The position numbers and the translations under genes were made by a program. DNA of 22,378 nt, taken from NCBI GenBank assembly GCA_009176605.1, contig SEYY01022057.1, forward strand, positions 12,501 through 34,878, in the 5' to 3' direction. This stretch comes from Armadillidium nasatum (lineage: Eukaryota; Arthropoda; Malacostraca; Isopoda; Armadillidiidae). Position 1 is the stretch's first letter, and every line of letters begins with the position of its first letter. Positions 1 to 22,348 of this stretch are shown here, in pieces. The notes beneath the pieces are model-generated. The model was not told the origin of the DNA. It worked only from the letters and a program-made list of their open reading frames with translations, and ran no database searches.

Positions 1-33
1 TCAATTGATAAACGAGTTCCACTTGTCAATTCT

Positions 34-38
<5 letters not shown>

Positions 39-80
<42 letters not shown>

Positions 81-265
81 CAGGTAAATGGGGATAGATT
101 TTATTTTTAGTTCTTTTTTTAAATATACGTCACATCTCACTGTCATGGCACTATCCGAGGATAGAAACCCTTTTCTATGTAGTTTATTCCTAGATCCGCA
201 AGTGGGATTGAACAGGTGCCTTCAAGCACGTGAGTCAATCACTTCACCGTTTATGTGGCAAGGTC
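39..265 (-). mobile_element. Probable tRNA-derived SINE with poly(A) tail
   Basis: Read on the minus strand, this stretch has a tRNA-like head followed by about 110 bp of body and ends in a homopolymer A run (the plus-strand T run at about 39-80). A box-A-like motif CGGTGAAGTGA lies at 239-249 and a box-B-like motif TGTTCAATCCC at 204-214, both agreeing well with the Pol III internal promoter consensus. The gap between the boxes is a few bases shorter than in a normal tRNA, so this is not a functional tRNA gene. Head, body, then A-tail is the usual SINE order. The 5' limit is approximate and no target-site duplication was recognised. A 69-residue ORF overlapping it on the plus strand has no recognisable protein character. 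Confidence 0.45.
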
Positions 266-1080
266 TATGCTTTTCATTAAGCAAGTTTTTTTTTTAGTCT
301 TCTTCAAGACGCACTGAGAGTGATGATATTTGGCAATTGAGACTATTTAAGTGTCCTTATAACACTTTTGAGTAAAATATAAAATAAATTCATCGCAATT
401 CTTAAAGTTTCTTTCTTGAAAATTCAAAACAGAGCAATGGTTAAGAAGCCGTATTCAACATAATTATATTAAAATATTTTATATTTCTATTAAAAAAAAA
501 AAATTTCAGTCCTAACTCTCAAGTATTAGTTAATTTGCATGTTACTTATTTTTACTTCAGCTCTGCCAAAATCTCCTACTAAATCGTCAGTGGTAGAATA
601 AATTTTTGTTCCTTGTAAAGTTAAAAAGCTTTGTCTACTAAAATTTAAGTAGATTTATTATTCTGACTCGGATTACTATCATTTTAACATGATTTTAAAT
701 ATTTTGCAATATTACCAAACATTTTTTAAATAGACCAATAATTGTGTGAATGGTGTCAGATTCTGTTTCTCCACATAAATGCGCTGAAATTCAATTGTTA
801 AATATTATTTTATAAACCCAAGAATACCTTTCTTTATCCAGTACCTTTCAATTTGAAATAATTTATTAAATTTTTTGGTTAATGAAAAGCCAAAGCTTTA
901 CTTAAATCTAAAACAATAACCATTACTTTATTGCGTAGCTTTTTTAAAACAATTAAGTTTCAAAAGCAAACGGCAAAACCTAACTTTCACAGATCCAAAC
1001 AGATTTTTCTGAAAAAAATTTAAACTATTCTATAGAAAAGAATTGAGTATTCATTTGACTTATAAACTGATGCAACTCTA
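266..1080. other. AT-rich stretch without a convincing gene
   Basis: No intact coding region is visible. On the minus strand between about 985 and 780 a broken reading contains VIVLDLSKA followed after a stop by PKNLINYFKLKG. This resembles palm motif A of a non-LTR reverse transcriptase and its downstream helix. It may be a very old retroelement scrap, but the similarity is too short and too interrupted to call a pseudogene with confidence. The rest looks like ordinary AT-rich intergenic DNA. Confidence 0.3.
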
Positions 1081-1107
1081 ATCAAATGGAGGTAGACCTA
1101 TTTTTCC

Positions 1108-1498
<391 letters not shown>

Positions 1499-1727
1499 CG
1501 AATGTTCGACCCAGGCAATGGTGCATTATTTCTGTCCACGATAGTAAAAGTAGAATAAAAATTACCACGCCGTGACGCCGCTGTTCTTTCATTGCTCTTC
1601 CCACTAAATCTGGTAGTAAATGATTTGAGCACAATTCCTTAAATTCCCAATACTGTGGGAACTATAAAAAACACTTTATTACGTTTTTCCGCTATATGAT
1701 CTTGAGAAAAAAATTAATACCACACAT

Positions 1728-2740
1728 CCCAAGTCTATGCCAGACAAGATGGTCTGAAAAACACAAGTGCATCAGAGTGTTTAAGGAGAACTTTGTATGA
1801 ATAATTCAAGAGTTAAAAACCCTTTCTATTGAAGGAAATGTCGCCACAAGAAAAAGTGCATTTCCATTGCATTCAGCGTCATGTAAGTCGTCATTCATCA
1901 TGGCTGTGATGTGGATCGCCAGGTACTCTGCTGTGTTAGAGCAGTTGTGAAAATGCTCTCAAATCCAAGACCTTGGATGTCATCAAAACCTCGCAACATA
2001 GTCAACACGTTGAGGAAATGGTTAGGAACCATCGTAAGGATGAAGAGAAAATCACCGATGAATTGTTAAAATAAGCTAATAAAATCTCCGAGCAACTGGG
2101 ACTAGATCTGAATATACCACGGATTTTTGGTATACATCAACATCGCAGCATCGATCCAACAACAAATCACAAGGAGTTCTGGAGAAGATCCTTAATAATT
2201 CCGTATCTGGATTCTACAACCTCTTCTTTAGAATTACGCTTCCCTGCCAAAAATACACCTGCCTTTGCATTGACATATTTACATTCTTTCCACATGTTAC
2301 TCATAACAATCGATGAATTAAAGGAAAATGCAGCTACATTTTACAACTTTTATCATTGAGATGGACTAGAAGCAAAGCTGGAACTTTGTTACAAAATTTA
2401 GAAGGACAATAAACTGAGTAGTCAAGAGCTAAAAGATCTTGTCATTTCTCAAGTCTTAAAAGAGACTGAGCCTTTCTTTCCCCCGACGAAAAAGACTCTG
2501 CTGGTACTACTCGCACAGCCATGCACCATGCAACAGTCCAGTAGAGCGCTTTTTCAGTACTCTGCGATGGATCAAGACTTGGCTACGAAGCATTATGGGA
2601 GAGGACATGTTAGACGAGCTGGCTACGATGAGTGTACGCAGAAAATTTATGTTTGAAATTATGATTACTTTATTCAAACAGTGGTTGAAAAAATTGCCAT
2701 GAACCCAAGAAAATTACTTTTTAAAAATATCAATTTGCAA
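1728..2740 (+). pseudogene. Degenerate hAT-superfamily transposase
   Basis: Broken reading frames resemble the hAT transposases related to ZMYM1 and the '52 kDa repressor of the inhibitor of the protein kinase'. Near 1734 is LCQTRWSEKHKCIRVFKENF, then a stop, then LSIEGNVATRKSAF. At 2161-2300 is a segment with NHKEFWRRSLIIPYLDS and FALTYLHSFHML. Near 2410-2480 is LSSQELKDLVISQVLKETE. The hAT C-terminal dimerisation block is clear at about 2547-2665 (VERFFSTLRWIKTWLRSIMG, then a MSVRRKF stretch), with VVEKIAMNPRKLLF just after. At least three frames are used and several stops interrupt it, so it cannot encode active transposase. The N-terminal zinc-finger region and terminal inverted repeats were not found, so the copy is probably 5'-truncated. 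Superfamily assignment is confident; the family is inferred from recalled motifs. Confidence 0.85.
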
Positions 2741-2879
2741 CTGTTCCAAATTGCGAATATTTCCTCATTTCATATATTTAATTAATATTCAATTGTTTTA
2801 ATAAAATAATACTTTATTAAATATTAATTATTTCCTTATCCATACAAATGTTTCCAGTTTAATATGTCTGCTTCTTTCC

Positions 2880-3379
2880 CTGTAAGATCTACAAAATTTT
2901 AAGCTTCCCCCTCCTAGATGATTGTTAGTAAGATAATTGGGTAAGATAATTCCTCCTATTCGTAAAATACCATGAGCCTCCAAAATTGGATTAATTAAGC
3001 CTTATTAGTTTGTTCTTCTTTGGAGTTACTCGAATTGTATTAGTTCATTACAGATGAAAAACAAATATTTTGAAAGGCTTTGCATGCTTTATATTTCCGA
3101 TTCATTAATGATTTATGGAACAAACCTCTTCAATATAAGTTTAATTTTATTTGGATGAACCAAGCTATATTTAATTTAGTTTCGCACCAACTTCAAGAGA
3201 GCATCCATTGTTTTTTTTTTTTTTTTTTTAAATATAGACATAATTATTTTGTGCTTTTAGTTATTTCAGGGTCATCTCCCGAATTTAACCAAAAATCTGA
3301 AGATTTGGCCAGTTTGCCTCACTCTTCTATAAAAATTCAGTTCCAGAAAACCATAAAAATGATTTAATTAAATGAGTTT
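2880..3379 (-). pseudogene. BEL/Pao RNase H-integrase junction and integrase N-terminal fragment
   Basis: Minus-strand readings just downstream of RNase H contain KSEANWPNLQIF, then (after a plus-strand T run at about 3211-3229) TMDALLKLV, and finally NPILEAHGILRIGG at about 2945-2985. These resemble the linker and the start of the integrase region in BEL/Pao polyproteins, where a 'GxLRVGGR'-like motif precedes the zinc-binding domain. The frame changes several times. No DDE core follows, so the integrase is missing rather than merely mutated. The 95-residue plus-strand ORF at 3080-3367 is a shadow of this remnant. Confidence 0.55.
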
Positions 3380-3845
3380 ACTTCACACCTCTGGAAGCTA
3401 TGTCTGCTGAATTAAATTCTTATGAAACATAAAGCAATCTTTTATTTTTGTGTGTTGTTTTATATACACAACTCTATTTTATATAAATCTTGAAATCGTC
3501 TTGTTTCATTATTGATATATTTGATAATTGTAGTACTGTCTTTCCAAAAACTTATTTTACCGAAAAGAAGATTTAGTTCAGTTTTTAAGATTTGATATAA
3601 ATACACTCCTAATTTGGCCCCATTTAAATCTATCCTTGGAATTGTTATTACAGCTGTACGCTTTAAAAGTATCTGACGAGTTTTGGCCATTATTAGGGAG
3701 CAAGATATTTGATCTGTAAAAGATTTATATCTTAAATACACTATATCTGTGAAAGCCTTCTCGCTTCCAGCAGAAGATATGTGCAACTCTACTTCATGAG
3801 TGACAAACTTTGGTTTGAAGAATCTTGTAATTTGGTACACTATCA
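3380..3845 (-). pseudogene. BEL/Pao RNase H domain remnant
   Basis: An open minus-strand stretch of about 126 residues contains FVTHEVELHIS, AVITIPRIDLNGAKLGVYLY and FWKDSTTIIKYINNETRRFQ. BEL/Pao RNase H domains have the same order: a first catalytic Asp after the 'ELHxF' strand, an 'xxIPRLELxAAxL' helix with a catalytic Glu, then 'FWTDSxxxLxYI'. Here the first strand reads ISSAGSE where family members have a D-A-S-E core, so the first catalytic Asp appears lost, and FWKDS replaces the usual FWTDS. Further along, NSADIASRGVK is the expected 'NPADxxSRG' tail of the domain, in another frame. Confidence 0.75.
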
Positions 3846-4482
3846 GAGTGTGAATGTTCTTAAGCTATGAATTTCATTTTTTTTTCTTATATCAGGTGGT
3901 AGTTTATCGTCCCAATCCATATTTCCTGAACCTGTATGTTAAAATATCCCTTTTGATATGAAAATGGTTGATACATAATTCCAAACGGATCATATATTGA
4001 AAATATAGTTAACAAAACTCCACGATTTGTATATCCTTTTTCTGTTATATTTACTCTATAATCAAATTTATCATCCTGTACGTTAAATACAATTCCAGGA
4101 CCTCGTTCATATGGGAGAATATCAAAGTCCAAGTATAAGTCCTTTATTTTGTTCGATAATTTTTTTAGCTTCAATGACTTTTAATACTTCTTTTGAGTTG
4201 CTTACAAATTTTGTAAGATTGAAACCACCTCTTGCTACCAACTCTGGGATTTCTCTGGTAAGAAATAATGCTTTATGAGAAGAGTCTGCAGATTTAATAG
4301 TCTTCAACGTAAAAATTCTTCAATACATTTCCTTGCTGCTATTTTTTTCTTTTTTTTTTTGAGAAAATATCAGTATTCTTTATTCCTGCTGAATGACGAA
4401 GAACATAATTTGCTATAGAAGTGGAACTGACAACTCCGAAAATAAAAATGGAAACCCTATATTCTTTGAGGTCCTTATTTAA

Positions 4483-5513
4483 CACGTTGACTGCCGGAAA
4501 ATGGGGCTGAGCCCGTTTTTGAAATTTTTTTTATTTTTTGACCGATTGAGCTGAAATTTTCAGTATATATAGTTTTTTTCCCGGCGAAAATAGTCCATTT
4601 CTAACGTTTTTACGAGTGATTAACCGTTTAGAAGTTATTTGGGGTCAAATGTTAAAAAAAATTTGAAAAGCGGGGTCAAACCACTGGTCCACATGAGCTG
4701 AAATTTTAACTGAACAATCTTAGCCCCAATATATGGATGCTGTATAAAGAGATTTTTGATATCACGTCTAGAAAAAAAGTTATAGGCACTCAAATTTTTT
4801 TTTGAAAAAAATCATACCTTTCCGGAGAAAAAAATTATTTAAAAAAAAATGCCTGTAACAATTTTTTTTATTTTTATATATTGTTTAGAAGAGGGATAGT
4901 CTATAACTTACGTTTATAACATTATAAAATAATATTTGTTTGAAGAAAGATATAGTCTCTCAAACGTTTAAAATTTTTGAAAATTGGCACAAAAATGGAC
5001 CTTATTTGAAGAGCTATATCTCAGAAAAGACAAGTTAGATCGAATAATATATATAACAGATATTGTAGCCCCATCATTTATCTATAAAACTACCAAAATA
5101 TGAAAAATGTAGTTTTTGTAGTTTTTTTTTTTTAAATATTTTTTTAAAAAAAGTTGTAAATTTTTTTTTTTAACAATTTTTGACTTTCGATAGTTGATCA
5201 GTATTGGGCAAATAACAATTTTTCTATACTTATGAGAGCAAAAGTCTATCAGTAAATTTTGTAGCCAATAGATTTATGAACACACTCTCCAAATTTCAGA
5301 CTAAAAAAATTTTTTATGTGGCCTCACCGTAGATTTGAACATTCCTAAAATTTCCGAAATAACTTCTAAACTTTAACTCCCTCGCAAAAACGTTAGGAAT
5401 GGAGTTTTTTCGTCGGGAAAAAAGCTATCTATATTGAAATTTTCAGGAGAATCGGATGAAATTTTTTTTTGAAGGGGTGCGGGGCGCAAGCGCCCCACAT
5501 GGCAGTCAACGTG
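4483..5513. mobile_element. Non-autonomous piggyBac-like element (MITE) with TTAA target duplication
   Basis: The ends are exact inverted copies: CACGTTGACTGCC at 4483-4495 and GGCAGTCAACGTG at 5501-5513. Each is flanked by TTAA (4479-4482 and 5514-5517), the duplication typical of piggyBac-superfamily insertion. Similarity between the two arms continues inward for roughly 165 bp with gaps and mismatches; shared blocks include CTAACGTTTTT and GTTTAGAAGTTATTT in inverted orientation. A small GC hairpin sits near each end, GGGC-TGA-GCCC at 4504-4514 and the perfect GGGGCGC-AA-GCGCCCC at 5481-5496. The middle is AT-rich with no coding region; an 80-residue ORF at 5469-5711 merely runs off its end. 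The insertion splits a BEL/Pao RT whose halves abut across one TTAA, so the element is younger than that retrotransposon. Confidence 0.85.
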
Positions 5514-5988
5514 TTAATTCCCATTAGGGTACCACAAAAAACTGAGAAAATCCTTATGCTGATTTGGAACCTTTACTACGTAGAATATTTTCTTATATCT
5601 GCCATTAGTCCTATTTTTTCCTCGCGAAAACGTAATAATATAACAAGAATATTATTTGTTAAATCGGGACTCTGCAGAAGCTTATCATTCAAGGAAACAT
5701 TTATTATTTAAGGGAGGTGAAAACACTATTCTTATTTTATGTTTTTGCATGTGGTAAACACCAAAATGGAATAAATACCATACTTTTCCTTGTGAAATCA
5801 AACTCATCTTCTGGAACTTTTTCGGCATATTTTCTCAGAAACATAAAATCCATCAATTCCTTTTAGGACAAGTAATATTCACTATCACTTTCTAATTTCC
5901 ATTTAAATTGTATCAATCGTCGCATCACTTGTTCCTTGTTCTTTGGGAATGTATAATTATTGATTTAAATGGTAATGCAGCTTCATAG

Positions 5989-6041
5989 TGCCCAGTCGCA
6001 CGTTTCTTGAAACTTTGCCCAGTCGCGCGTTTCTTTAAACT
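5989..6041. repeat. 27-bp tandem duplication in BEL/Pao RT
   Basis: Two copies of a unit starting TGCCCAGTCGC (5989-6014 and 6016-6041) differ at two positions. The 27-bp period equals nine codons, so on the minus strand it duplicates a peptide resembling KKRATG in frame, just ahead of ALPFK. Confidence 0.8.
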
Positions 6042-6281
6042 ATTATCAATTTTAGATTTCCATTTTTTATCATCAGCAGAAGGTCCCTTTTAAATGTATG
6101 TCGTATCAGAAAACTTTTGTAAGCAAAGAATTTTGAATTGTCCATCAATATCGTATTTTTCCTGTTTAAATTCTAAAGCATTTTTTTTATTTGCTTCTGA
6201 TTTTGAAGGTGAATTAAAGGCAAAACCATATCTATGAAGAGTTAAATAAGGCCCCCATATCATTTATTCCATTTATAATTT

Positions 6282-6291
6282 TATATATATA

Positions 6292-6377
<86 letters not shown>
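6282..6377. repeat. (TA)n microsatellite inside the BEL/Pao remnant
   Basis: A (TA)n tract with one TTT break near 6295. It lies between the protease-RT linker and the RT of the retrotransposon, so it expanded or was acquired after that element inserted. Confidence 0.95.
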
Positions 6378-6381
<4 letters not shown>

Positions 6382-6810
6382 GTTAAGGTATATTTTTATA
6401 AAAGTCATATTTTTCGATATCATTCGGACTAGGTGAATCGTTTCAATCAAAAAGCCATTCTCCTTTCCGTTATATGTCACAGGAATTGTAGCTCTTTCGC
6501 TTTCATCTAAATCAGAAACTTAAAGGTTGTTAATAATAACTATGGCTTTTGTTGGTTCATTTTTATGATGCATTGTTGTAATAAAGTCGTCCATAGACTT
6601 ACTTTTTAAATTTAGTTTTTTATCAGTTTTTCACTCATATATACATCAGAACAATATGGGTCCATTCCTAAATAGGTTAAAACTGTTGTATAACATCCTT
6701 GAATTCTTACCTTAAGAGGAATTGCAGGATAAAAAACTCTTTTTTGCCTACATTAGCAACTGTTTTTACCATCTCTCTGTCATTTTTTGTTTTGGTGACT
6801 ACATTTTATA
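6378..6810 (-). pseudogene. BEL/Pao protease region remnant
   Basis: Minus-strand fragments read AIPLKVRIQGC near 6720, then MDDFITTMHHKNEPTKAIV, and after a stop VSDLDESERATIPVTYNGKE near 6475-6520. Together these resemble the BEL/Pao aspartic-protease domain and the conserved 'VSDLDxxxxIxLP' segment that follows it. The catalytic D-S/T-G motif is not recognisable: the expected site reads LGMDPYCSD. The 61-residue ORF at 6295-6480 is the end of this segment running into the (TA)n repeat. Confidence 0.6.
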
Positions 6811-8667
6811 AATAATCAACCTTGACGTTTCTCAATTCATTTGCTACATTTTCTTGCAATGCTAAATTAGGTTGACTTCTATTGTCAACCTGTTCTTTGT
6901 TCAAAACTTGTATGGTACTTAATGCAAATTTTGCATTTAATTCTTTTGTTACATTGTTTGCTCATATGAAAAGGGATAAGACATTTGAAAAAGGTTTTTG
7001 TAACATATAAATTTTATCTATTCGTTGTACGACTTTTCTTTGAAGAAATAGCAATTATGTAGAGTATGATTTGACTTCTTACGAACCACACTTTGCACTT
7101 CTTTAGACTCAGATTTTTTCGTAGTTGCAAAGAATACCATTTCCCATCAGAAGTACTCTTTTTATATACTTTTTCGTCTTTTATATCTGTTATATTACCA
7201 TACAGAGGTAAATTTAATAAATCTGATTGCTCATGAACATACCATGCAAGATGAAAGTTTTCGTTGCCTTTTTCCTTTTGAATCTGATGAATTCGTTTTT
7301 TCCCTCCGTCTCTCATTTTAAATAATGATTTCATTATAATCTTGTATATTTCATTACGGCTGTTAAGTTGATTTAATGGTAATGAATCACCAATTAGATT
7401 GTTTTAACTCTACAAAAAATAGAAAAATCTCGCATAGCTCTAGCGTCTTAATTTTTTATTGCTTTCTAACTATTTAAGTTTATGAATATAAGAACTAGCT
7501 ACCTTTTTTCTTTGCCAAATTCTTCTATCAACATGTTTAAGACTTTATTATAACCGATCTTTGCGTCTTTACTTCTGCAACTTTTAGCGAGTTGTAAAGG
7601 AAATCTTGCCATATATTTTAGTAGATAATGTAGTTTATCAATATCGTTTTCACAGTGATCTGCAATCATCGATTTAAAATCTTGAATGAACGAATGAAAT
7701 TATTTTGGATCTGTTTAATCAAATATTTGAAGTTCTTGTTTTGGCAGTATTGACTATTCTTGATTTGTTTTTGCAACTGCATTCATAATTTCTTGTTGCT
7801 TCATCATTACACTTATTTCACTAGGGAAAATTTTTATAGTTTGAGATTCGAAGTCACCTTTATTATTCGTTTTATTGTCAAAATATTTCGTTTTTACAAA
7901 TTCACCTGTAGGTATTATGTTTTCTAGATATTTAAAATTTACTTTGTGACGACGAGAAATATTGTTACTGTAAAGAGAAGATTGTTCTTCGCACTCATAT
8001 AATAACTGTTTCAAATGTTTTTTTCATGAGCATTTTGTCTTTCAATTTCTATTTCTTTCAGTTTGTTCTCGATATACTAGGTTTTGCTCATCTTGAATAC
8101 GTTCCATTTCTCTTTTCTTCTGTTGTTCTTTAACTAATTGTTGAGACTTCTTCAGTTCATTTTCAAAAATTTCCATTTCTGCTTTTCCTGTCATTTCATT
8201 TTGTTGTGCTTCCACCTTTTGCTTTAAATGAAAAGCTTCTTCATCTGCAGTACGATGTGCTTGTGATTTTAAAATATTTAACCTAATAGCTGATGTATGA
8301 ACACGACTGGAACTAGATAGTTTACTCACCTTTGAATTTTCATATATATTTAAAGCACTGTCACCAATTTTTAATTCTTCATTTTCTTTTCTGATAGATA
8401 AACAGTTATTAGTTTCATGAATAAATATTTTGTTTTCTTCATAGTGCATTTCGTATCACAATCGAAATTGTTGGATGTTTTATTCATATTTATCTTTATG
8501 GAAAATATTTTCGCTTTCTTCAATAAAAATTTAAATTTAGTTTGAAGTTTTAGAATCTGATTCGGGAAGCAATTTTTATTTTGCTTCGCATACGAGTTTG
8601 GAATACTTATTTTGGTGTTAGCTTTTAATTTATCTTCTTTTTGAGGAGGTGTTCTGGGCAGTGCCAT
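6811..8667 (-). pseudogene. BEL/Pao gag remnant
   Basis: A plausible gag start is the Met at 8667 (MALPRTPPQKEDKLKA). Downstream minus-strand fragments include a charged, coiled-coil-like stretch at about 8042-8350 (Glu/Gln/Lys-rich, QLVKEQQKKREMERIQDEQN), typical of BEL/Pao gag N-termini. At about 7565-7745 is LPKQELQIFD, then HSFIQDFKSMIADHCENDID and KIGYNKVLNMLIEEFGKEK, matching the conserved gag core. The 106-residue ORF at 7014-7334 (KKRIHQIQKEKGNE, QSDLLNLPLYGNI) fits the region before the zinc knuckle, and KCKICIKYHTSF near 6950 may be a damaged knuckle. It uses at least four frames and is not functional. Confidence 0.7.
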
Positions 8668-9071
8668 ATTAGATATTAAAGAGTAGTATAAATATGAACA
8701 CTTTTTAAAAGTATATTGCATAAACTGAAGTGGCTGGCCTCGTATTTAAGCCACTATATTTTATTAATTTTTTGTTTTGAACTTATGTAGAGTCTTCTTA
8801 AATATCTTTGACTCAAAGTGTTTATTCTAATGTTTCTTGATTAATAAAGTACTATCGAACAGAGTGGTATTAAAATTCTTTTTTGTCTCGTCCCATTTAT
8901 TGACCAGCCAAGTACAACAACAGTTCAAAATATTACCTAATCTAAGTAACAATAACAACATACACAATATCACCACTTCAGGTCTTAATAAACAGTAAAT
9001 AAGCCAACATATGAATCTGACCATCTCAAATATGAATTTACCATCCAAAAATAAACCTTGTACAATAAAAA
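8668..9071. other. Spacer between BEL/Pao gag and the IFT74 3' side
   Basis: The 5' LTR of the BEL/Pao element would be expected here, but I could not match it to any sequence at the other end of the element. No coding region is evident; a 160-residue minus-strand ORF reaching 9309 is mostly translated repeat. Confidence 0.3.
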
Positions 9072-9297
<226 letters not shown>

Positions 9298-9351
9298 ACA
9301 GGAATTCAAATTTTGAAAGTGAAAAAAAAATAAAGAAAAAAATAATTTAAA

Positions 9352-9382
<31 letters not shown>
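9352..9382. repeat. (AAT)n microsatellite
   Basis: About ten AAT units, 41 bp past the IFT74 stop codon, probably within its 3'-UTR. Confidence 0.9.
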
Positions 9383-9385
<3 letters not shown>

Positions 9386-9423
9386 CTGGAAATCAGTTCT
9401 ATAATTTTTCAATCTTAACCTCC

Positions 9424-19322
<9,899 letters not shown>

Positions 19323-19362
19323 CTATTTCAAATTATTCCTTTAGTCAGCTTTACTCGTTAAT

Positions 19363-19375
19363 AATAATAAAAATA

Positions 19376-19417
<42 letters not shown>

Positions 19418-19425
19418 AATAAATT
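19363..19425. repeat. (AAT)n/(AAAT)n microsatellite
   Basis: AAT units interspersed with AAAT units, in the upstream IFT74 intron. Confidence 0.92.
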
Positions 19426-19649
19426 ACAAATTCACTGATCTCTCTTCATTTAGAGGTTTATGATTTTATTGCTGGTCCTACACTATTAAATACAATAATA
19501 GGGAAATCGTAGCTATTCATTTATTTGGAAATCAGCTGCTTTAATTAAGGGAAAAACATGATCGTTTCTTTTGATGCCTCGTCTTTCATGAATATATAAC
19601 CTTTTAATTAATTTAATAAAAATAAGATAAATAAAATGGTAAAACAAAT

Positions 19650-19717
19650 AACGTTCCATAAATAATAGTAATAATAATAATGTTTATAATAACATTAATA
19701 CGGATATCAATAATGAC

Positions 19718-19790
<73 letters not shown>
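19650..19790. repeat. Interrupted (AAT)n with a short (TA)n core
   Basis: Imperfect AAT-type units, denser after about 19719, with a short (TA)n core at about 19748-19762. Confidence 0.9.
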
Positions 19791-19792
<2 letters not shown>

Positions 19793-19925
19793 GTGCACAA
19801 ATGGTAAGTGTTATAAAATAAGAATAATAGGAATAATAGTAATACTACCTTTATAACACCATTGCAATTATTTAAATAGTAAGAATAACTACTTACAAAG
19901 AAATAATGGTATTATCAGTGAAAAT

Positions 19926-20136
<211 letters not shown>

Positions 20137-20284
20137 GTTGCATGGCCATTAATAATATTAAATATTTAAAGGTTTTAGGACACATATTATTGACTAACAC
20201 TAAATTGAAAATAAATGAAAATTGTTGAGTAAAACATTAACCAAAAAGGTCAAACTTTTTCGTAGCTACAAACAAGGAATTATC

Positions 20285-22200
<1,916 letters not shown>

Positions 22201-22215
22201 AATGTCGCTATAGTT

Positions 22216-22299
22216 TACGATATTACTGATCATTCATTTTTTAAATTATTCGGAAGTTATTCCGCATAATTTAAAAATTGAAAGATCAGTAATATCGTA
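22216..22299. repeat. 84-nt near-perfect hairpin
   Basis: Position i pairs with 44515 minus i. The arms are 22216-22255 and 22260-22299 with loop GTTA. By inspection 37 of 40 positions pair, with mismatches only at 22232/22283, 22237/22278 and 22250/22265. The outer 16 pairs, starting TACGATATTACTGATC, are unbroken. It lies just past the RT remnant. It could be a foldback mini-element, a terminal hairpin of a transposon, or a pre-miRNA-like structure; none of these is demonstrated. Confidence 0.85.
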
Positions 22300-22348
22300 T
22301 GCACGCAGAATTAGAAAAATGTTTGCAAATTTTTATTGAATTGAAATA

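Larger units (their letters stand above)
3887..6060 (-). pseudogene. BEL/Pao reverse transcriptase, interrupted by a TTAA-flanked element
   Basis: The N-terminal half of the RT lies at about 5514-6060 and the C-terminal half at 3887-4482, with 1,031 bp inserted between. Visible blocks on the minus strand in order are ALPFKSII, RRLIQFKWKLESDSEYYLS, MDFMFLRKYAEKVPEDEFDF, a DLTNNI block, VPNQHKDFLSFLWYPNGN, then after the insert KDLKEYRVSIFIFG. The catalytic 'YVDD' position reads YVED at 4300-4311, followed at once by a frameshift into SADSSHKALFLTREIPELVA. Then come RGVLLTIFSIYDPFG and GYFNIQVQEIW (4174-3887). A 9-residue in-frame tandem duplication is present near 6000. Many stops and the altered catalytic Asp make it inactive. 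Confidence 0.8.
2860..8667 (-). mobile_element. Decayed BEL/Pao-type LTR retrotransposon (internal region)
   Basis: Reading the minus strand from 8667 down to about 2860, fragments appear in the order gag, protease, reverse transcriptase, RNase H, start of integrase. That order and the BEL/Pao-like wording of each block identify the family. Every domain is broken by stops and frameshifts, and the RT is split by an inserted TTAA-flanked element (4483-5513) and by a (TA)n tract at 6282-6377. I could not identify the two LTRs, a primer-binding site or the integrase catalytic core. The 3' end seems truncated where the hAT remnant begins on the other strand. It lies just beyond the 3' end of IFT74, on the same strand. 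Low conservation suggests an old insertion. Confidence 0.85.

Noticed and set aside
204..249. Functional tRNA gene on the minus strand
   Set aside because: Box A/B look-alikes are present but stems do not pair as a cloverleaf and spacing is short; SINE origin fits better.
88..297. 69-residue plus-strand ORF
   Set aside because: Overlaps the candidate SINE in the opposite orientation and has no protein-like features.
3080..3367. 95-residue plus-strand ORF
   Set aside because: Antisense shadow of the BEL/Pao RNase H-integrase remnant.
5469..5711. 80-residue plus-strand ORF
   Set aside because: Spans the end of the TTAA-flanked element and antisense BEL/Pao RT; chance ORF.
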